Both the position numbers and the translations under genes were made by a program. A stretch of 13,323 nucleotides of DNA from Actinomycetota bacterium (GTDB taxonomy: Bacteria; Actinomycetota; Thermoleophilia; Gaiellales; Gaiellaceae), in assembly GCA_013696595.1 (NCBI GenBank), contig JACCYG010000308.1, positions 1 to 13,323 on the forward strand. The letters are read 5' to 3'. Each line of letters begins with the position of its first letter. Position 1 is the first letter of the stretch. The notes below the pieces were generated by a model. The model saw only the letters and a list, made by a program, of their open reading frames with translations. It did no database searches and was not told the origin of the DNA. Shown here piece after piece: positions 1 through 7,680 of the stretch.

Positions 1-108
1 GGGTTGCGGCTCGTGATCATCGGCCCGCGGCGGGCGAGGCGCGCCCGCACGGCGGCGAGTATACGTTTGCGCCCTCGCACTCCCCAATCCGATCGTGAAG
101 CCAGCGGC

Positions 109-114
109 TATGGT
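109..114 (+). promoter_or_regulatory. Possible -10 box for a leaderless mRNA of the propeller lipoprotein gene
   Basis: TATGGT matches the TANNNT form of a -10 element and lies exactly at -12 to -7 relative to the GTG at 121. No Shine-Dalgarno sequence precedes that GTG. The geometry fits a leaderless transcript starting at the GTG. No convincing -35 is visible. TANNNT is short and can occur by chance, so this is tentative. Confidence 0.3.
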
Positions 115-120
115 CGTGAC

Positions 121-1503
121 GTGAGGCGCGTCTCACTTCCACGTGCGATCGCGCTCCTCGTCGCGTCCACCGCCGGGGTCGCGCTCGCCGCCTGTTCCGG
201 AGGGTCGCGAGACGCTGTGACGGTGACCGTGACCGTGGCGGTGACGACCTCGGCGCCCGCGCGGAACGCGGAGGAGGAGCCGGCCGACCTCCGGAGCACC
301 TCGAAGGTCGTGGAGGGGAGGCTCCCCTCGGCGCCGAGCGGCCATCTCGGGTACGTCGGCGCGGACGACAACGTCTACGTCGTGGATCCCCGCACCGGGG
401 CCACCGTCCAGGTCACGAACGATCATTCGAGCGCCGACACGGGTTACGGGATCTTCCACACCGGCCTCGCCTGGTCGCGAACGGGCGAGCTCCTCTACGC
501 TCGGACCGACCCGGACGCCTTCCAGAGCTCGCTCTACCTGACGATCCCCGGGAGCGGGAAGGTCACGAGGCTCACTGACGAGGGCGGGATGCTGATCTAC
601 GCGAGCTGGTCGCCGTCGAGCTGCGCCGTCGTCTCCTGCAGCGAGCTCGCGTACATCGCCGACGTCGACGGGGAGCCGGGCGGGAAGGTCGCGCTCGACG
701 TGATCGCGTTTCGCGACGGGAGGGCGACTCCGCCGTTTCGCGTCGCGAAAGCGGCTCAGATCTATTTCTCCTGGGCGGGGAGGCGCAACAGGCTGATTCG
801 GCACGTCCTCGACCGCGGGAGCCGGCTCGACGACGTGGATCTCACCAAACGCACGTCGAAGCCGATCGAGGCTCGCTTCGCGCGCTTCCTCGCCCCGGCC
901 TTCACCGGCGGCCGCGTCGTCTACGCGGTCGCTGACGGGCGGGCTACCGAGCCGACGGTCACGCTCGCCGAGTCGGCTGTCGTCGTGCACGTTCCGCGCG
1001 GCGTTCGTCGCGTCGTCTTCGCGCCCTCGCCGGACGGCAGCAGGCTCGCCTTCGCCGTCCGGGCTAAGTCGCGCCTGAGGCCTGCAGACGCCTTCGAGGA
1101 GCCCTACATCGTAGATCTCGAGACGGGCGACATGAGGCCCGTCGGCCCCTTGACGCTCTGGACGGAGGCCTTCTACTGGTCGCCGGACTCGACCAAGCTC
1201 GCCTACCTCACGTATCTCGACACGGACTACCGCCAGTTCAACCAGTGGCGCATCTACGACGCTGCTTCGGAGAAGGACACCGGCTCGGTCTCCTTCCAGC
1301 CCACCCTCACGTTCGACACGCTTACGACCTTCTTCGACCAGTTCGGCCAGAGCCACAGCTTCTGGTCCCCGGACAGCCGCTACCTCACGTATGCAGCTGT
1401 TTCGGACGGCGGGCAGGATCAGATCTGGCTCGTCGACACGCAGGGAACGGGTGAGCGCATCCTCGTCGCCGACGGCGTGATCGGGATCTTCTCCTGGCGA
1501 TGA
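121..1503 (+). CDS. Lipoprotein with TolB/PD40-type beta-propeller
   Basis: Predicted exported lipoprotein of 460 aa, function unknown. The GTG at 121 is chosen because it places a classic lipoprotein signal at the N-terminus: basic MRR, a hydrophobic stretch (residues 9-23) and the lipobox LAAC with Cys25 as the lipidated residue. An in-frame TTG at 4 would add 39 arginine-rich residues and bury the signal. After a Val-Thr repeat (33-42) and a Glu-rich linker come several PD40/WD40-like blade motifs: WSRTGELLYA (118-127), a WSPSS blade near 163, PSPDGSRLAF (302-311), WSPDSTKLAY (353-362) and WSPDSRYLTY (415-424). Such propellers usually act as extracytoplasmic binding or scaffold modules; no catalytic residues are recognisable. 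It ends 171 bp before the peptide-importer operon on the same strand. The promoter in that gap makes co-transcription unlikely, so a shared role is speculative. Confidence 0.8.
   Translation: MRRVSLPRAIALLVASTAGVALAACSGGSRDAVTVTVTVAVTTSAPARNAEEEPADLRSTSKVVEGRLPSAPSGHLGYVGADDNVYVVDPRTGATVQVTNDHSSADTGYGIFHTGLAWSRTGELLYARTDPDAFQSSLYLTIPGSGKVTRLTDEGGMLIYASWSPSSCAVVSCSELAYIADVDGEPGGKVALDVIAFRDGRATPPFRVAKAAQIYFSWAGRRNRLIRHVLDRGSRLDDVDLTKRTSKPIEARFARFLAPAFTGGRVVYAVADGRATEPTVTLAESAVVVHVPRGVRRVVFAPSPDGSRLAFAVRAKSRLRPADAFEEPYIVDLETGDMRPVGPLTLWTEAFYWSPDSTKLAYLTYLDTDYRQFNQWRIYDAASEKDTGSVSFQPTLTFDTLTTFFDQFGQSHSFWSPDSRYLTYAAVSDGGQDQIWLVDTQGTGERILVADGVIGIFSWR
217..246 (+). repeat. Five tandem hexanucleotides encoding Val-Thr/Ala
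   Basis: Five consecutive 6-bp units (GTGACG, GTGACC, GTGACC, GTGGCG, GTGACG) encode alternating Val-Thr with one Val-Ala. They lie just after the lipidated Cys of the propeller lipoprotein. The stretch is probably a spacer between membrane anchor and propeller. Short in-frame units like these can expand or contract without breaking the frame. Confidence 0.7.
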
Positions 1504-1568
1504 ATTCGACCGCCGGAGTTTTCATCTGGCGAGAGTTCAACGCGCACGAGTTTTCACCTGGCGATAAA
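1484..1568 (+). repeat. Degenerate 32-bp-period repeat across the lipoprotein stop codon
   Basis: CTGGCGA occurs at 1494-1500, 1526-1532 and 1558-1564, each exactly 32 bp apart. Copies two and three share a 17-bp block, GAGTTTTCAYCTGGCGA, at 1516-1532 and 1548-1564 with one mismatch. The first copy matches over the core TTCNNCTGGCGA and encodes the last residues of the lipoprotein; its stop codon follows at once. The repeats sit 50 to 130 bp upstream of the candidate importer promoter. A spacing of about three helical turns would put bound proteins on one DNA face. They may be regulator sites or the remains of a duplication. Confidence 0.6.
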
Positions 1569-1577
1569 TCCAAACGG

Positions 1578-1590
1578 TCGTTGCAAACGA
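1578..1590 (+). promoter_or_regulatory. Inverted repeat upstream of the importer promoter
   Basis: TCGTT-GCA-AACGA has perfect 5-bp arms around a 3-bp centre. It ends 25 bp before the candidate -35 at 1616, where an activator or upstream repressor could bind. The arms are short, so chance occurrence is possible. No regulator gene lies beside it. Confidence 0.3.
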
Positions 1591-1615
1591 ACTTTGTGGT
1601 GTGAGACCCGTCTGA

Positions 1616-1644
1616 TTGAATTGCCGAGCGGAACGGCGTAGATT
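1616..1644 (+). promoter_or_regulatory. Candidate sigma70-type promoter of the importer operon
   Basis: TTGAAT (1616-1621) and TAGATT (1639-1644) are separated by 17 bp, and each matches the consensus at four of six positions. Transcription would start near 1651, giving a leader of about 24 nt that contains the strong ribosome site AGGGAGGGG (1662-1670) just before the GTG at 1675. Position and spacing are good, but this has not been scored against a model for this organism. Confidence 0.45.
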
Positions 1645-1674
1645 CCGCAGATCACCAGCGTAGGGAGGGGCACC

Positions 1675-3420
1675 GTGACGTACCTCGAACCACCGCGGCC
1701 GGATCCCAAGGGGAATCCGATGCTCGAGCACGTGAAGGATCAGTACGTGACGGGCAAGATGGACCGGCGGCAGTTCGTGCGGTTCGCGTCGCTGCTCGGC
1801 ATGAGCGCGACCGCGGCCGGAACCTTCCTTGCTGCCTGCGGCGGCGAGGACGAGGCACCCGAAGGCGGAGGCGCGAAGAAGACGGATACAGGCAAGGCTG
1901 ACCTGGCAAACGCGAAGCGGGGCGGCACCTACCGGATCGGCTCCGAGATCATCGAGGTCGACCACCCGCACCGGCTTTCGTGGGTGGCGAGCTCGAACGT
2001 GCTTCGCCAGGCGAACGAATACCTGACGATCACCGACGCCGAGAACGTGACGCACCCGTACCTCCTCGAGAAGTGGGAGGTCAACGACACGGCGAACGAG
2101 TGGACGCTGTTCCTTCGCCAGGGGATCAAGTGGACGGACGGCAAGGATCTGACCATCGACGACGTCATGTGGAACTTCCAGAGTTGGTTCGACCCCAAGG
2201 TCGGCTCGAGCACGCTCGGTCTCCTCCAGCCGTTCTTCGGCAAGAACGACATCGAGAAGGTCGACGAGAGCACGCTCAAGCTTCACCTCAAGAAGCCGAC
2301 GATCCAGATCCCGGAGTTTCTCTACCACTACCCGGCTCAGATCCTCCAGCAGGGCTACGAGCCGCCCGACCTGAAGAAGGGCGAGTCTCTCGCCGCAAAA
2401 ACGGTCGGAACCGGCCCGTTCATCATCGAGGAGTTCAAGATCGGCGGTGGGGCCCGGGCGGTCAAGAACCCCGACTACTGGCAAAAAGGGCCCGACGGCA
2501 AGCCGCTCCCGTTCCTCGACGAGATCGTCTGGACCGACCTCGGGTCCGAGCGGGCGCCGTATGTCTCCGCGATCCAGGCGGGGCAGATCGACTCGATCTA
2601 CAACCTCGGCCCGGAGCAGTACGCGACCCTGAAGGACGACCCGAACCTCGAGATGAAGGTGGCCAAGTCGATCGAGACGGCGCTCTTCCGGATGCGGGTG
2701 GACATGGAGCCCTTCACGGACAAGGAAGTGCGGAACGCCTTCAAGCTCATCCAGCCGCGCGAGGAGATGGCGAACACGGCGTACTTCGGCCTCGTCGACC
2801 TGGGCCACGACGCCCACTTCGGCCCGGCCGATCCGGACTACGTGAAGAAGGACATCCCTCAGCAGGACATCGAGAAGGCCAAGGAAATGCTGGCCGGAAG
2901 CGCGGCATGGCAGAAGTGGGGCAACAAGCCGATCAAGATCACGTACAAGAACGACACGCGCCACGAGCCGGTCGAAGCCGAGGTCTTCCAGCGGGCGGCC
3001 AAGCAGGCCGGGATCAACATCGAGCTCGACCAGCGGCCGGCGACCGAGTACTGGCCGAAGTGGAACCACTACCACTTCGGCGTCACCTCGTGGGCGCACC
3101 GGCCGCTCAACGCGATGGTGCAGCTGCTCGCCTACACCAAGGAGGCTCTCCCGCCTGACGAGAAGAGCGGGAACTGGAACGAGACGCGGTGGGTGAACGA
3201 CGAGTTCCTCCAGCTCCTCTCCGACGTGAACGCAACGCCGGATCTCGACGAGCGGCTGAAGCTCATCTCGCAGATGGAGGACATCCAGGCGGAGGACGGC
3301 GGTATCGGCGTCCCCATGTTCTTCGCGAGCCTCGACCTCGACACGACGCGCATCAAGAACCGGATCGCGCATCCGACCGACTACCAGCAACTGAATGAGA
3401 CCTGGATCGACGAGGCGTAG
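1675..3420 (+). CDS. ABC transporter substrate-binding protein, family 5 (peptide/nickel/opine type), Tat lipoprotein
   Basis: Extracytoplasmic solute receptor of 581 aa that delivers ligand to the permeases encoded downstream. The GTG at 1675 has AGGGAGGGG four bases upstream; the next in-frame ATG (1720) lacks such a site. The N-terminus has a twin-arginine motif, RRQFVRF (31-37), a hydrophobic stretch and the lipobox LAAC with Cys55. The protein is therefore probably exported folded by Tat and lipid-anchored. Family-5 hallmarks follow: YLLEKWEVND...LRQGIKWTDGKDLTIDDVMWNF near residues 123-165 and TGPFIIEEF...NPDYW near 242-266. Length is normal for the family. The native ligand cannot be read from sequence; Dpp, Opp, nickel and glutathione receptors all share this fold. 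The adjacent Ntn-hydrolase favours a peptide or amide-linked ligand. A hairpin directly after the stop probably raises its level relative to the permeases. Confidence 0.92.
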   Translation: MTYLEPPRPDPKGNPMLEHVKDQYVTGKMDRRQFVRFASLLGMSATAAGTFLAACGGEDEAPEGGGAKKTDTGKADLANAKRGGTYRIGSEIIEVDHPHRLSWVASSNVLRQANEYLTITDAENVTHPYLLEKWEVNDTANEWTLFLRQGIKWTDGKDLTIDDVMWNFQSWFDPKVGSSTLGLLQPFFGKNDIEKVDESTLKLHLKKPTIQIPEFLYHYPAQILQQGYEPPDLKKGESLAAKTVGTGPFIIEEFKIGGGARAVKNPDYWQKGPDGKPLPFLDEIVWTDLGSERAPYVSAIQAGQIDSIYNLGPEQYATLKDDPNLEMKVAKSIETALFRMRVDMEPFTDKEVRNAFKLIQPREEMANTAYFGLVDLGHDAHFGPADPDYVKKDIPQQDIEKAKEMLAGSAAWQKWGNKPIKITYKNDTRHEPVEAEVFQRAAKQAGINIELDQRPATEYWPKWNHYHFGVTSWAHRPLNAMVQLLAYTKEALPPDEKSGNWNETRWVNDEFLQLLSDVNATPDLDERLKLISQMEDIQAEDGGIGVPMFFASLDLDTTRIKNRIAHPTDYQQLNETWIDEA

Positions 3421-3433
3421 GAAGACAAAAGGG

Positions 3434-3464
3434 ATGGGGCGGCGAGCGCACGCCGCCCCATTTC
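3434..3464 (+). terminator. Intra-operon hairpin after the binding-protein gene
   Basis: A perfect 11-bp stem (3434-3444 pairing with 3451-3461) encloses a 6-nt loop and is followed by only a short T-rich run (TTCT). It lies 13 bp after the binding-protein stop and 38 bp before the first permease. Hairpins here commonly stabilise upstream mRNA or terminate partially, so that the receptor is made in excess over the membrane subunits. The weak T tract argues for attenuation rather than full termination. Confidence 0.7.
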
Positions 3465-3501
3465 TGTACGGAGCCTTGTAGACGACGCGCTAGGAGGCCG
3501 G

Positions 3502-4449
3502 ATGAGTCGCTTCATCCTGAGGCGGTTGGGGACGTTGGGAATCACGCTCGTGCTCGTCTCGCTCATGGTCTTCCTGATCGTGGAGGTGGCGAGCCCGGTT
3601 AGCGTCTGCCGTCGCAACCTCGGACAGTTCGCAACCGACGAGCAGGTGACCCTGTGCGAGCAGCGCCTGGGTCTCGACCGGCCCCTGCCGGTCCGCTACG
3701 CCGAGTTCCTGAAGAACGCGGTCACCTTGGACTTCGGGGTGTCGACCCTGACCGACGAGCCCGTGCTCGATTCGGTCATTCCGCGGCTTGGAAAGACGCT
3801 CATGCTGGCCGGAATCGCCTTCATCGTGATCATGCCCCTGGCGGTCGTGCTCGGGATTCTGTCGGCGCTCAAGGAGGGGCGGCTCATGGACCGGGTCATC
3901 GCCATCTCCACGCTGACCGCGACGTCGATCCCGGAGATCGCGACCGGCATCTTCCTCCTCGTCGTGTTCGTCGGCTGGCTCGGATGGTTACCGGGGGCGA
4001 CGGTGATCCCCCAGGGGGACAGTTTGCTCCAGCACCCCTCTTTCTTCGTGCTGCCGGTGCTCACGCTGACTCTGATCGAGGTGGGCTACGTCGCCCGGAT
4101 CACGCGAGCGTCGATGATCGACGTCCTCGACTCGCAGTACATCCGGACGGCGTACCTGAAGGGGCTCTCGTACTGGAAGATCGTGATGCGCCACGCTCTC
4201 CGGAACGCCCTCCTGGCTCCGATCGCGGTGATCATGCTCCACGTCAACTGGCTCATCGGCGGGATCGTGGTCACGGAGGTGATCTTCGGGTACCCAGGCC
4301 TTGGTCGCTTCATTCTCGGTGCGGCCCTGAACCGTGACGTTTTCGGGCTCGAGGCGGCGACTATGATCCTCGTCCTCGTCGCGGTCGGCACCCAGCTCAT
4401 CGCCGACGTCGTCTACACCTTCCTGAACCCGCGAATTCGCTTCGGCTAG
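3502..4449 (+). CDS. ABC transporter permease, DppB/OppB/GsiC type
   Basis: Inner-membrane permease of 315 aa, one half of the importer channel. AGGAGG (3492-3497) sits four bases before the ATG. A basic N-terminus (MSRFILRRLG) leads into TM1 (11-30), then an extracytoplasmic region ending in the family signature RLGLDRPLPVRY (55-66), then five hydrophobic segments from about residue 100 on. The EAA-like coupling loop that contacts the ATPase is IRTAYLKGLSYWKIVMRHAL (214-233). The C-terminal NPRIRFG is typical. The first extracytoplasmic loop lacks the common GDP motif and instead has Cys36 and Cys52, which could form a disulfide. It is followed after 7 bp by the second permease, so both should be co-translated. 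Ligand specificity is not readable from the sequence. Confidence 0.92.
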   Translation: MSRFILRRLGTLGITLVLVSLMVFLIVEVASPVSVCRRNLGQFATDEQVTLCEQRLGLDRPLPVRYAEFLKNAVTLDFGVSTLTDEPVLDSVIPRLGKTLMLAGIAFIVIMPLAVVLGILSALKEGRLMDRVIAISTLTATSIPEIATGIFLLVVFVGWLGWLPGATVIPQGDSLLQHPSFFVLPVLTLTLIEVGYVARITRASMIDVLDSQYIRTAYLKGLSYWKIVMRHALRNALLAPIAVIMLHVNWLIGGIVVTEVIFGYPGLGRFILGAALNRDVFGLEAATMILVLVAVGTQLIADVVYTFLNPRIRFG

Positions 4450-4456
4450 AGGGACG

Positions 4457-5530
4457 ATGGCACCCGAGAAACCTCCCCGTAAGCCACCCGTCGAGACAGC
4501 CGTCCCGCCCGTTCCCGGAGCTCCAGCGGTCGCCCTCCCAACGGGCGTCGCGCCCTCCGTGGGCCTCCAGCTGCCGTGGTACAAGCGGCTCTGGGAGGGC
4601 ACGATCCCTCTTCGCGCGTCTCGGGTCGGGATGGTCGGCTTTGCGATCGTGGCGTTCTGGACGCTCGTCGCGATCCTCGGCCCCGTGCTTGCCCGCTACG
4701 ACCCCGGCGACCAGGTCGTGGCCCCGATTCCCAAGGGGGCGACCATCCTCGACCTCCCCGGAGGCGCGTTCCCGTCCACGAAGCCGTATCGAGAGGACAA
4801 TCCGGACACGCCTGAGGACGAGACGATCCTCGGGTACGTCCTCACGAACTCGGGGCCGACCTCGACGGCCTGGTTCGGAACGGACGATCGCGGACGTGAC
4901 GTTTACTCGAGGCTCGTCATCGGCGCGCGGCAGGTGATGGTGATCGCGCCGCTCTCGATTCTCATCGGCGCAGTCATCGGCATCCTGCTCGGCCTCGCCG
5001 CGGGCTACTACGGCGGGTGGATCGACGAGATCCTCATGCGGATCCTCGACGCGATCATCGCGTTTCCGATCATCGTCGTCTTGCTTCTGATCGTCTCTTC
5101 GATCGGCGCTTCCCGCGTCACCGTCATCGCGGCGATCGCCGTCGCTTCCATACCCGGCGTCGCGCGCCTCGCGCGGTCCCTCACGCTGGACCTGCGGACC
5201 CGCGACTACGTGTCGGCGGCGCGCCTGCGGGGGGAGAACGCGATGTACATCATGGTGCGCGAGATCTTCCCGAACGCCTCCGGGCCGATCATCATCGATC
5301 TCACCCTTCGGGTCGGCTACGCCGTCTTCGCGATCGCGACGCTCGGCTTCCTCGGGCTCGGCCTGCCGCCTCCCACGCCCGACTGGGGCTCGATGGTGGC
5401 CGAGGGCAGAAACTTCGTCACGACAAACGCGTGGGCGGCGCTCTTCCCGGCCACCGCCATTGCCACCCTCGTGGTCGGTCTCAACCTGATGGCGGACGGC
5501 ATCCGCCAGGAAAGCGCGCGGTACCGTTGA
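4457..5530 (+). CDS. ABC transporter permease, DppC/OppC/GsiD type
   Basis: Second inner-membrane permease of the importer, 357 aa. The ATG is preceded by GAGGGA overlapping the stop of the previous gene, which suggests coupled translation. Residues 1-45 form a Pro/Ala-rich cytoplasmic tail. TM1 is about 57-78, and the family signature GTDDRGRDVYSRL is at 141-153. Further TM segments lie near 160-182, 196-215, 222-236, 279-300 and 328-346. The EAA-like loop DYVSAARLRGENAMYIMVRE is at 250-269, followed by the usual FPN. It is some 50-60 residues longer than most DppC proteins because of the N-terminal tail and an enlarged, acidic first extracytoplasmic loop (81-140). The stop overlaps the ATPase start (TGATG). 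Confidence 0.92.
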   Translation: MAPEKPPRKPPVETAVPPVPGAPAVALPTGVAPSVGLQLPWYKRLWEGTIPLRASRVGMVGFAIVAFWTLVAILGPVLARYDPGDQVVAPIPKGATILDLPGGAFPSTKPYREDNPDTPEDETILGYVLTNSGPTSTAWFGTDDRGRDVYSRLVIGARQVMVIAPLSILIGAVIGILLGLAAGYYGGWIDEILMRILDAIIAFPIIVVLLLIVSSIGASRVTVIAAIAVASIPGVARLARSLTLDLRTRDYVSAARLRGENAMYIMVREIFPNASGPIIIDLTLRVGYAVFAIATLGFLGLGLPPPTPDWGSMVAEGRNFVTTNAWAALFPATAIATLVVGLNLMADGIRQESARYR

Positions 5531-7644
5531 TGGCAACCGCGGCTGCATCTCCGCGCACAGGCACCGAGCCCGTTCTTTCGGTTCGCAACCTTGCGATCGA
5601 CTACCAGACGCGGAAGGGCGACATTCCCGCAGTGCGCGACGTCACCTTCGACCTTCGACGAGGCGAGACCCTGGCCATCGTCGGCGAGTCCGGGTGTGGC
5701 AAGAGCACCGTCGCCTTCGCGCTCATCGGCTTCCTGGGCAAGAACGGAAGGATCTCGGGCGGCTCCGTCGAGTTCCTCGGCCAGGACCTCACGGGCCTTG
5801 AGGAGGAGCAGCTTCGCCGCATCCGCGGCAACAACATCTCGATGGTCTACCAGGATCCGACGTCCGCGCTGAATCCGTCGCTCAGGGTCGGGGTGCAGCT
5901 GGCGGAGATCCTGACCGAGCACAACGAGGAGTGCGGTGAGAAGGAGGCGTACGAGCAGTGCGTCGCCATGCTCGAGCACGTGCACATGCCGGACCCGAAG
6001 AAGATGATGGAGCGCTACCCGCATCAGCTCTCCGGCGGGCAGCGCCAGCGTGTGATCATCGCCGGCGGGCTGCTCAACCGCCCGGCCCTCCTGATCATGG
6101 ACGAGCCGACGACGGCTCTCGACGTGACGATCGAGGCGACCGTGCTCGACCTCGTCCAGGAGATCAAGGAGAAGTTCAACACCGCGGTGCTCTTCATCAC
6201 GCACGACCTCGGTGTCGTGGCCCGCGTCGCCGACCGCGTCGCTGTGATGTACGCGGGCGAGGTCGTCGAGGAGGCGCCGATCAAGGAGCTCTTCGCGAAC
6301 CCGCTGCACCCGTACACGCGTGGTCTCCTCGCTTGCATTCCGCGGGCCGGCGCGTTCAAGCGGGACACGGTGCTCCAGTCGATCCTCGGCGTCGTTCCGC
6401 CGCCCAATGCACTTCCCACCGGTTGCGCGTTCGAGCCGCGCTGTCCCTACAGCGAAGAGCGCTCGCGCGACGAGCATCCGGAGTTTCGGCCCCTGAACGG
6501 CAGCCACTCCGTCCGTTGCCATTTCGCCGAGGAGATCGCCGCCGGCACGAAGTCGCTCGACGAGCGGAAAGTCCACATCCCGGCTGCGGCCGTGGCGGAG
6601 CCCGGGGAGACGATTCTCGAGGCGACCGACCTGAAGACGTACTACGCTCAGAAGGGCCGCGGCCTGTTCGGCCTTGGCGAGAAGAGCGTCGTCAAGGCGT
6701 GCGACGACGTCGACTTCAGCCTGCGCGCAGGTCAGACGCTCGGGCTCGTGGGCGAGTCCGGATCGGGGAAGTCGACGGTGGCGAAGACGATCCTCGGGCT
6801 CGAGCCGGTCACGGGCGGCCATATCGAGTTCATGGGCCTCGACCTCAAGGGCACCGTGGACGACCGCGCCAGCAAGACGCTCAAGCTCCTCCAGATGGTG
6901 TTCCAGAGCCCCGACGCGACGCTGAACCCGACGATGAAGGTCGGCTCGGCGATCGCGCGAACCGTCGCCAAGCTGACGGATACGCCGCACAAGAGCGTGC
7001 GCGGCCGCGTGATCGAGCTCCTCGACTCGGTGAAGCTCGGCGAGCGGTACTACGACCGCCTGCCCCGCCAGCTCTCGGGCGGGGAGAAGCAACGTGTCGC
7101 GATCGCGCGAGCGCTCGCCGGGAACCCGAACCTGATCGTCGCGGACGAGCCGACGTCGGCACTCGACGTCTCCGTCCAGGCCGCCGTGCTCAACCTGCTC
7201 CTCGAGATCCAGTCGGAGAACAACACCGCCTTCATCCTCATCACCCACGACCTGAACGTCGTGCTCTATCTCGCGGACTGGATCGCGGTCATGTACCTGG
7301 GCCACATCGTCGACTACGGCCCGCGAGAGGCGTTCCTCAAGCCGCCGCACCACCCGTACACCGAGGCGCTCCTCTCCGCGATCCCGTTGCCGGATCCGAG
7401 CGTCGAGCCAAAGAAAGTGCGGCTCGAGGGGACGATCCCGTCGGCGATCGATCCTCCGAAGGGCTGCGTCTTCAACACGCGCTGCCCCCGCTATATCGGC
7501 GAGATCTGCCACACGGACCCGAAGATCCACCGCCTCGAGAACGGCCAGATGATCGCGTGTCACCACGACATCGAGTACCTCGCGTCGATCGACCCCGTCA
7601 TCGACTTCGACGAAGTGCAGGAGCCGAGGCTGCTCGTTCCGTAG
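5530..7644 (+). CDS. Fused peptide ABC importer ATPase (DppD-DppF/GsiA-like, two nucleotide-binding domains)
   Basis: Cytoplasmic ATPase of 704 aa that powers the importer, with both nucleotide-binding domains in one chain. The ATG overlaps the permease stop (TGATG), so translation is coupled; the frame stays open upstream but only inside the permease gene. Domain 1: Walker A GESGCGKS (52-59), Q-loop Gln108, signature LSGGQ (167-171), Walker B LLIMDE (187-192), switch His225. Domain 2: Walker A GESGSGKS (408-415), Gln459, LSGGE (515-519), LIVADE (535-540), His573. Both ATP sites look intact. Each domain ends in an oligopeptide-transporter C-terminal module with conserved Cys: 299, 305 and 330 in the first; 646, 652, 660 and 677 in the second. 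In related ATPases such Cys can hold an iron-sulfur cluster. Most Dpp/Opp systems encode the two domains separately; E. coli GsiA, of the glutathione importer, is a known fusion. Confidence 0.95.
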   Translation: MATAAASPRTGTEPVLSVRNLAIDYQTRKGDIPAVRDVTFDLRRGETLAIVGESGCGKSTVAFALIGFLGKNGRISGGSVEFLGQDLTGLEEEQLRRIRGNNISMVYQDPTSALNPSLRVGVQLAEILTEHNEECGEKEAYEQCVAMLEHVHMPDPKKMMERYPHQLSGGQRQRVIIAGGLLNRPALLIMDEPTTALDVTIEATVLDLVQEIKEKFNTAVLFITHDLGVVARVADRVAVMYAGEVVEEAPIKELFANPLHPYTRGLLACIPRAGAFKRDTVLQSILGVVPPPNALPTGCAFEPRCPYSEERSRDEHPEFRPLNGSHSVRCHFAEEIAAGTKSLDERKVHIPAAAVAEPGETILEATDLKTYYAQKGRGLFGLGEKSVVKACDDVDFSLRAGQTLGLVGESGSGKSTVAKTILGLEPVTGGHIEFMGLDLKGTVDDRASKTLKLLQMVFQSPDATLNPTMKVGSAIARTVAKLTDTPHKSVRGRVIELLDSVKLGERYYDRLPRQLSGGEKQRVAIARALAGNPNLIVADEPTSALDVSVQAAVLNLLLEIQSENNTAFILITHDLNVVLYLADWIAVMYLGHIVDYGPREAFLKPPHHPYTEALLSAIPLPDPSVEPKKVRLEGTIPSAIDPPKGCVFNTRCPRYIGEICHTDPKIHRLENGQMIACHHDIEYLASIDPVIDFDEVQEPRLLVP

Positions 7645-7658
7645 GCTGCTCGTGCCCG
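7627..7658 (+). repeat. 16-bp tandem duplication spanning the ATPase stop codon
   Basis: Two adjacent 16-bp units (7627-7642 and 7643-7658) share the 11 bases AGGCTGCTCGT and match at 13 of 16 positions. The TAG stop (7642-7644) lies at the junction. It looks like a small slippage duplication in the 36-bp gap before the hydrolase gene. No function is evident. Confidence 0.5.
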
Positions 7659-7680
7659 GCCGCGCCGCCGGAGCCAAACC

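Noticed and set aside
133..1356. 407-aa antisense open frame under the propeller lipoprotein
   Set aside because: It is rich in Arg, Val, Asp and Glu with no recognisable domain, and mirrors a plus-strand frame with a clear lipobox and PD40 motifs; a high-GC shadow.
1537..3390. 617-aa antisense open frame under the binding protein
   Set aside because: Low-complexity Leu/Arg/Val/Asp sequence typical of the antisense of GC-rich codons; the plus strand encodes an unmistakable family-5 binding protein with Tat signal and ribosome site.
7645..7680. Possible terminator between ATPase and hydrolase genes
   Set aside because: The gap has GC-rich CCGG/GGCCGCGCC segments but no convincing stem with a T tract.
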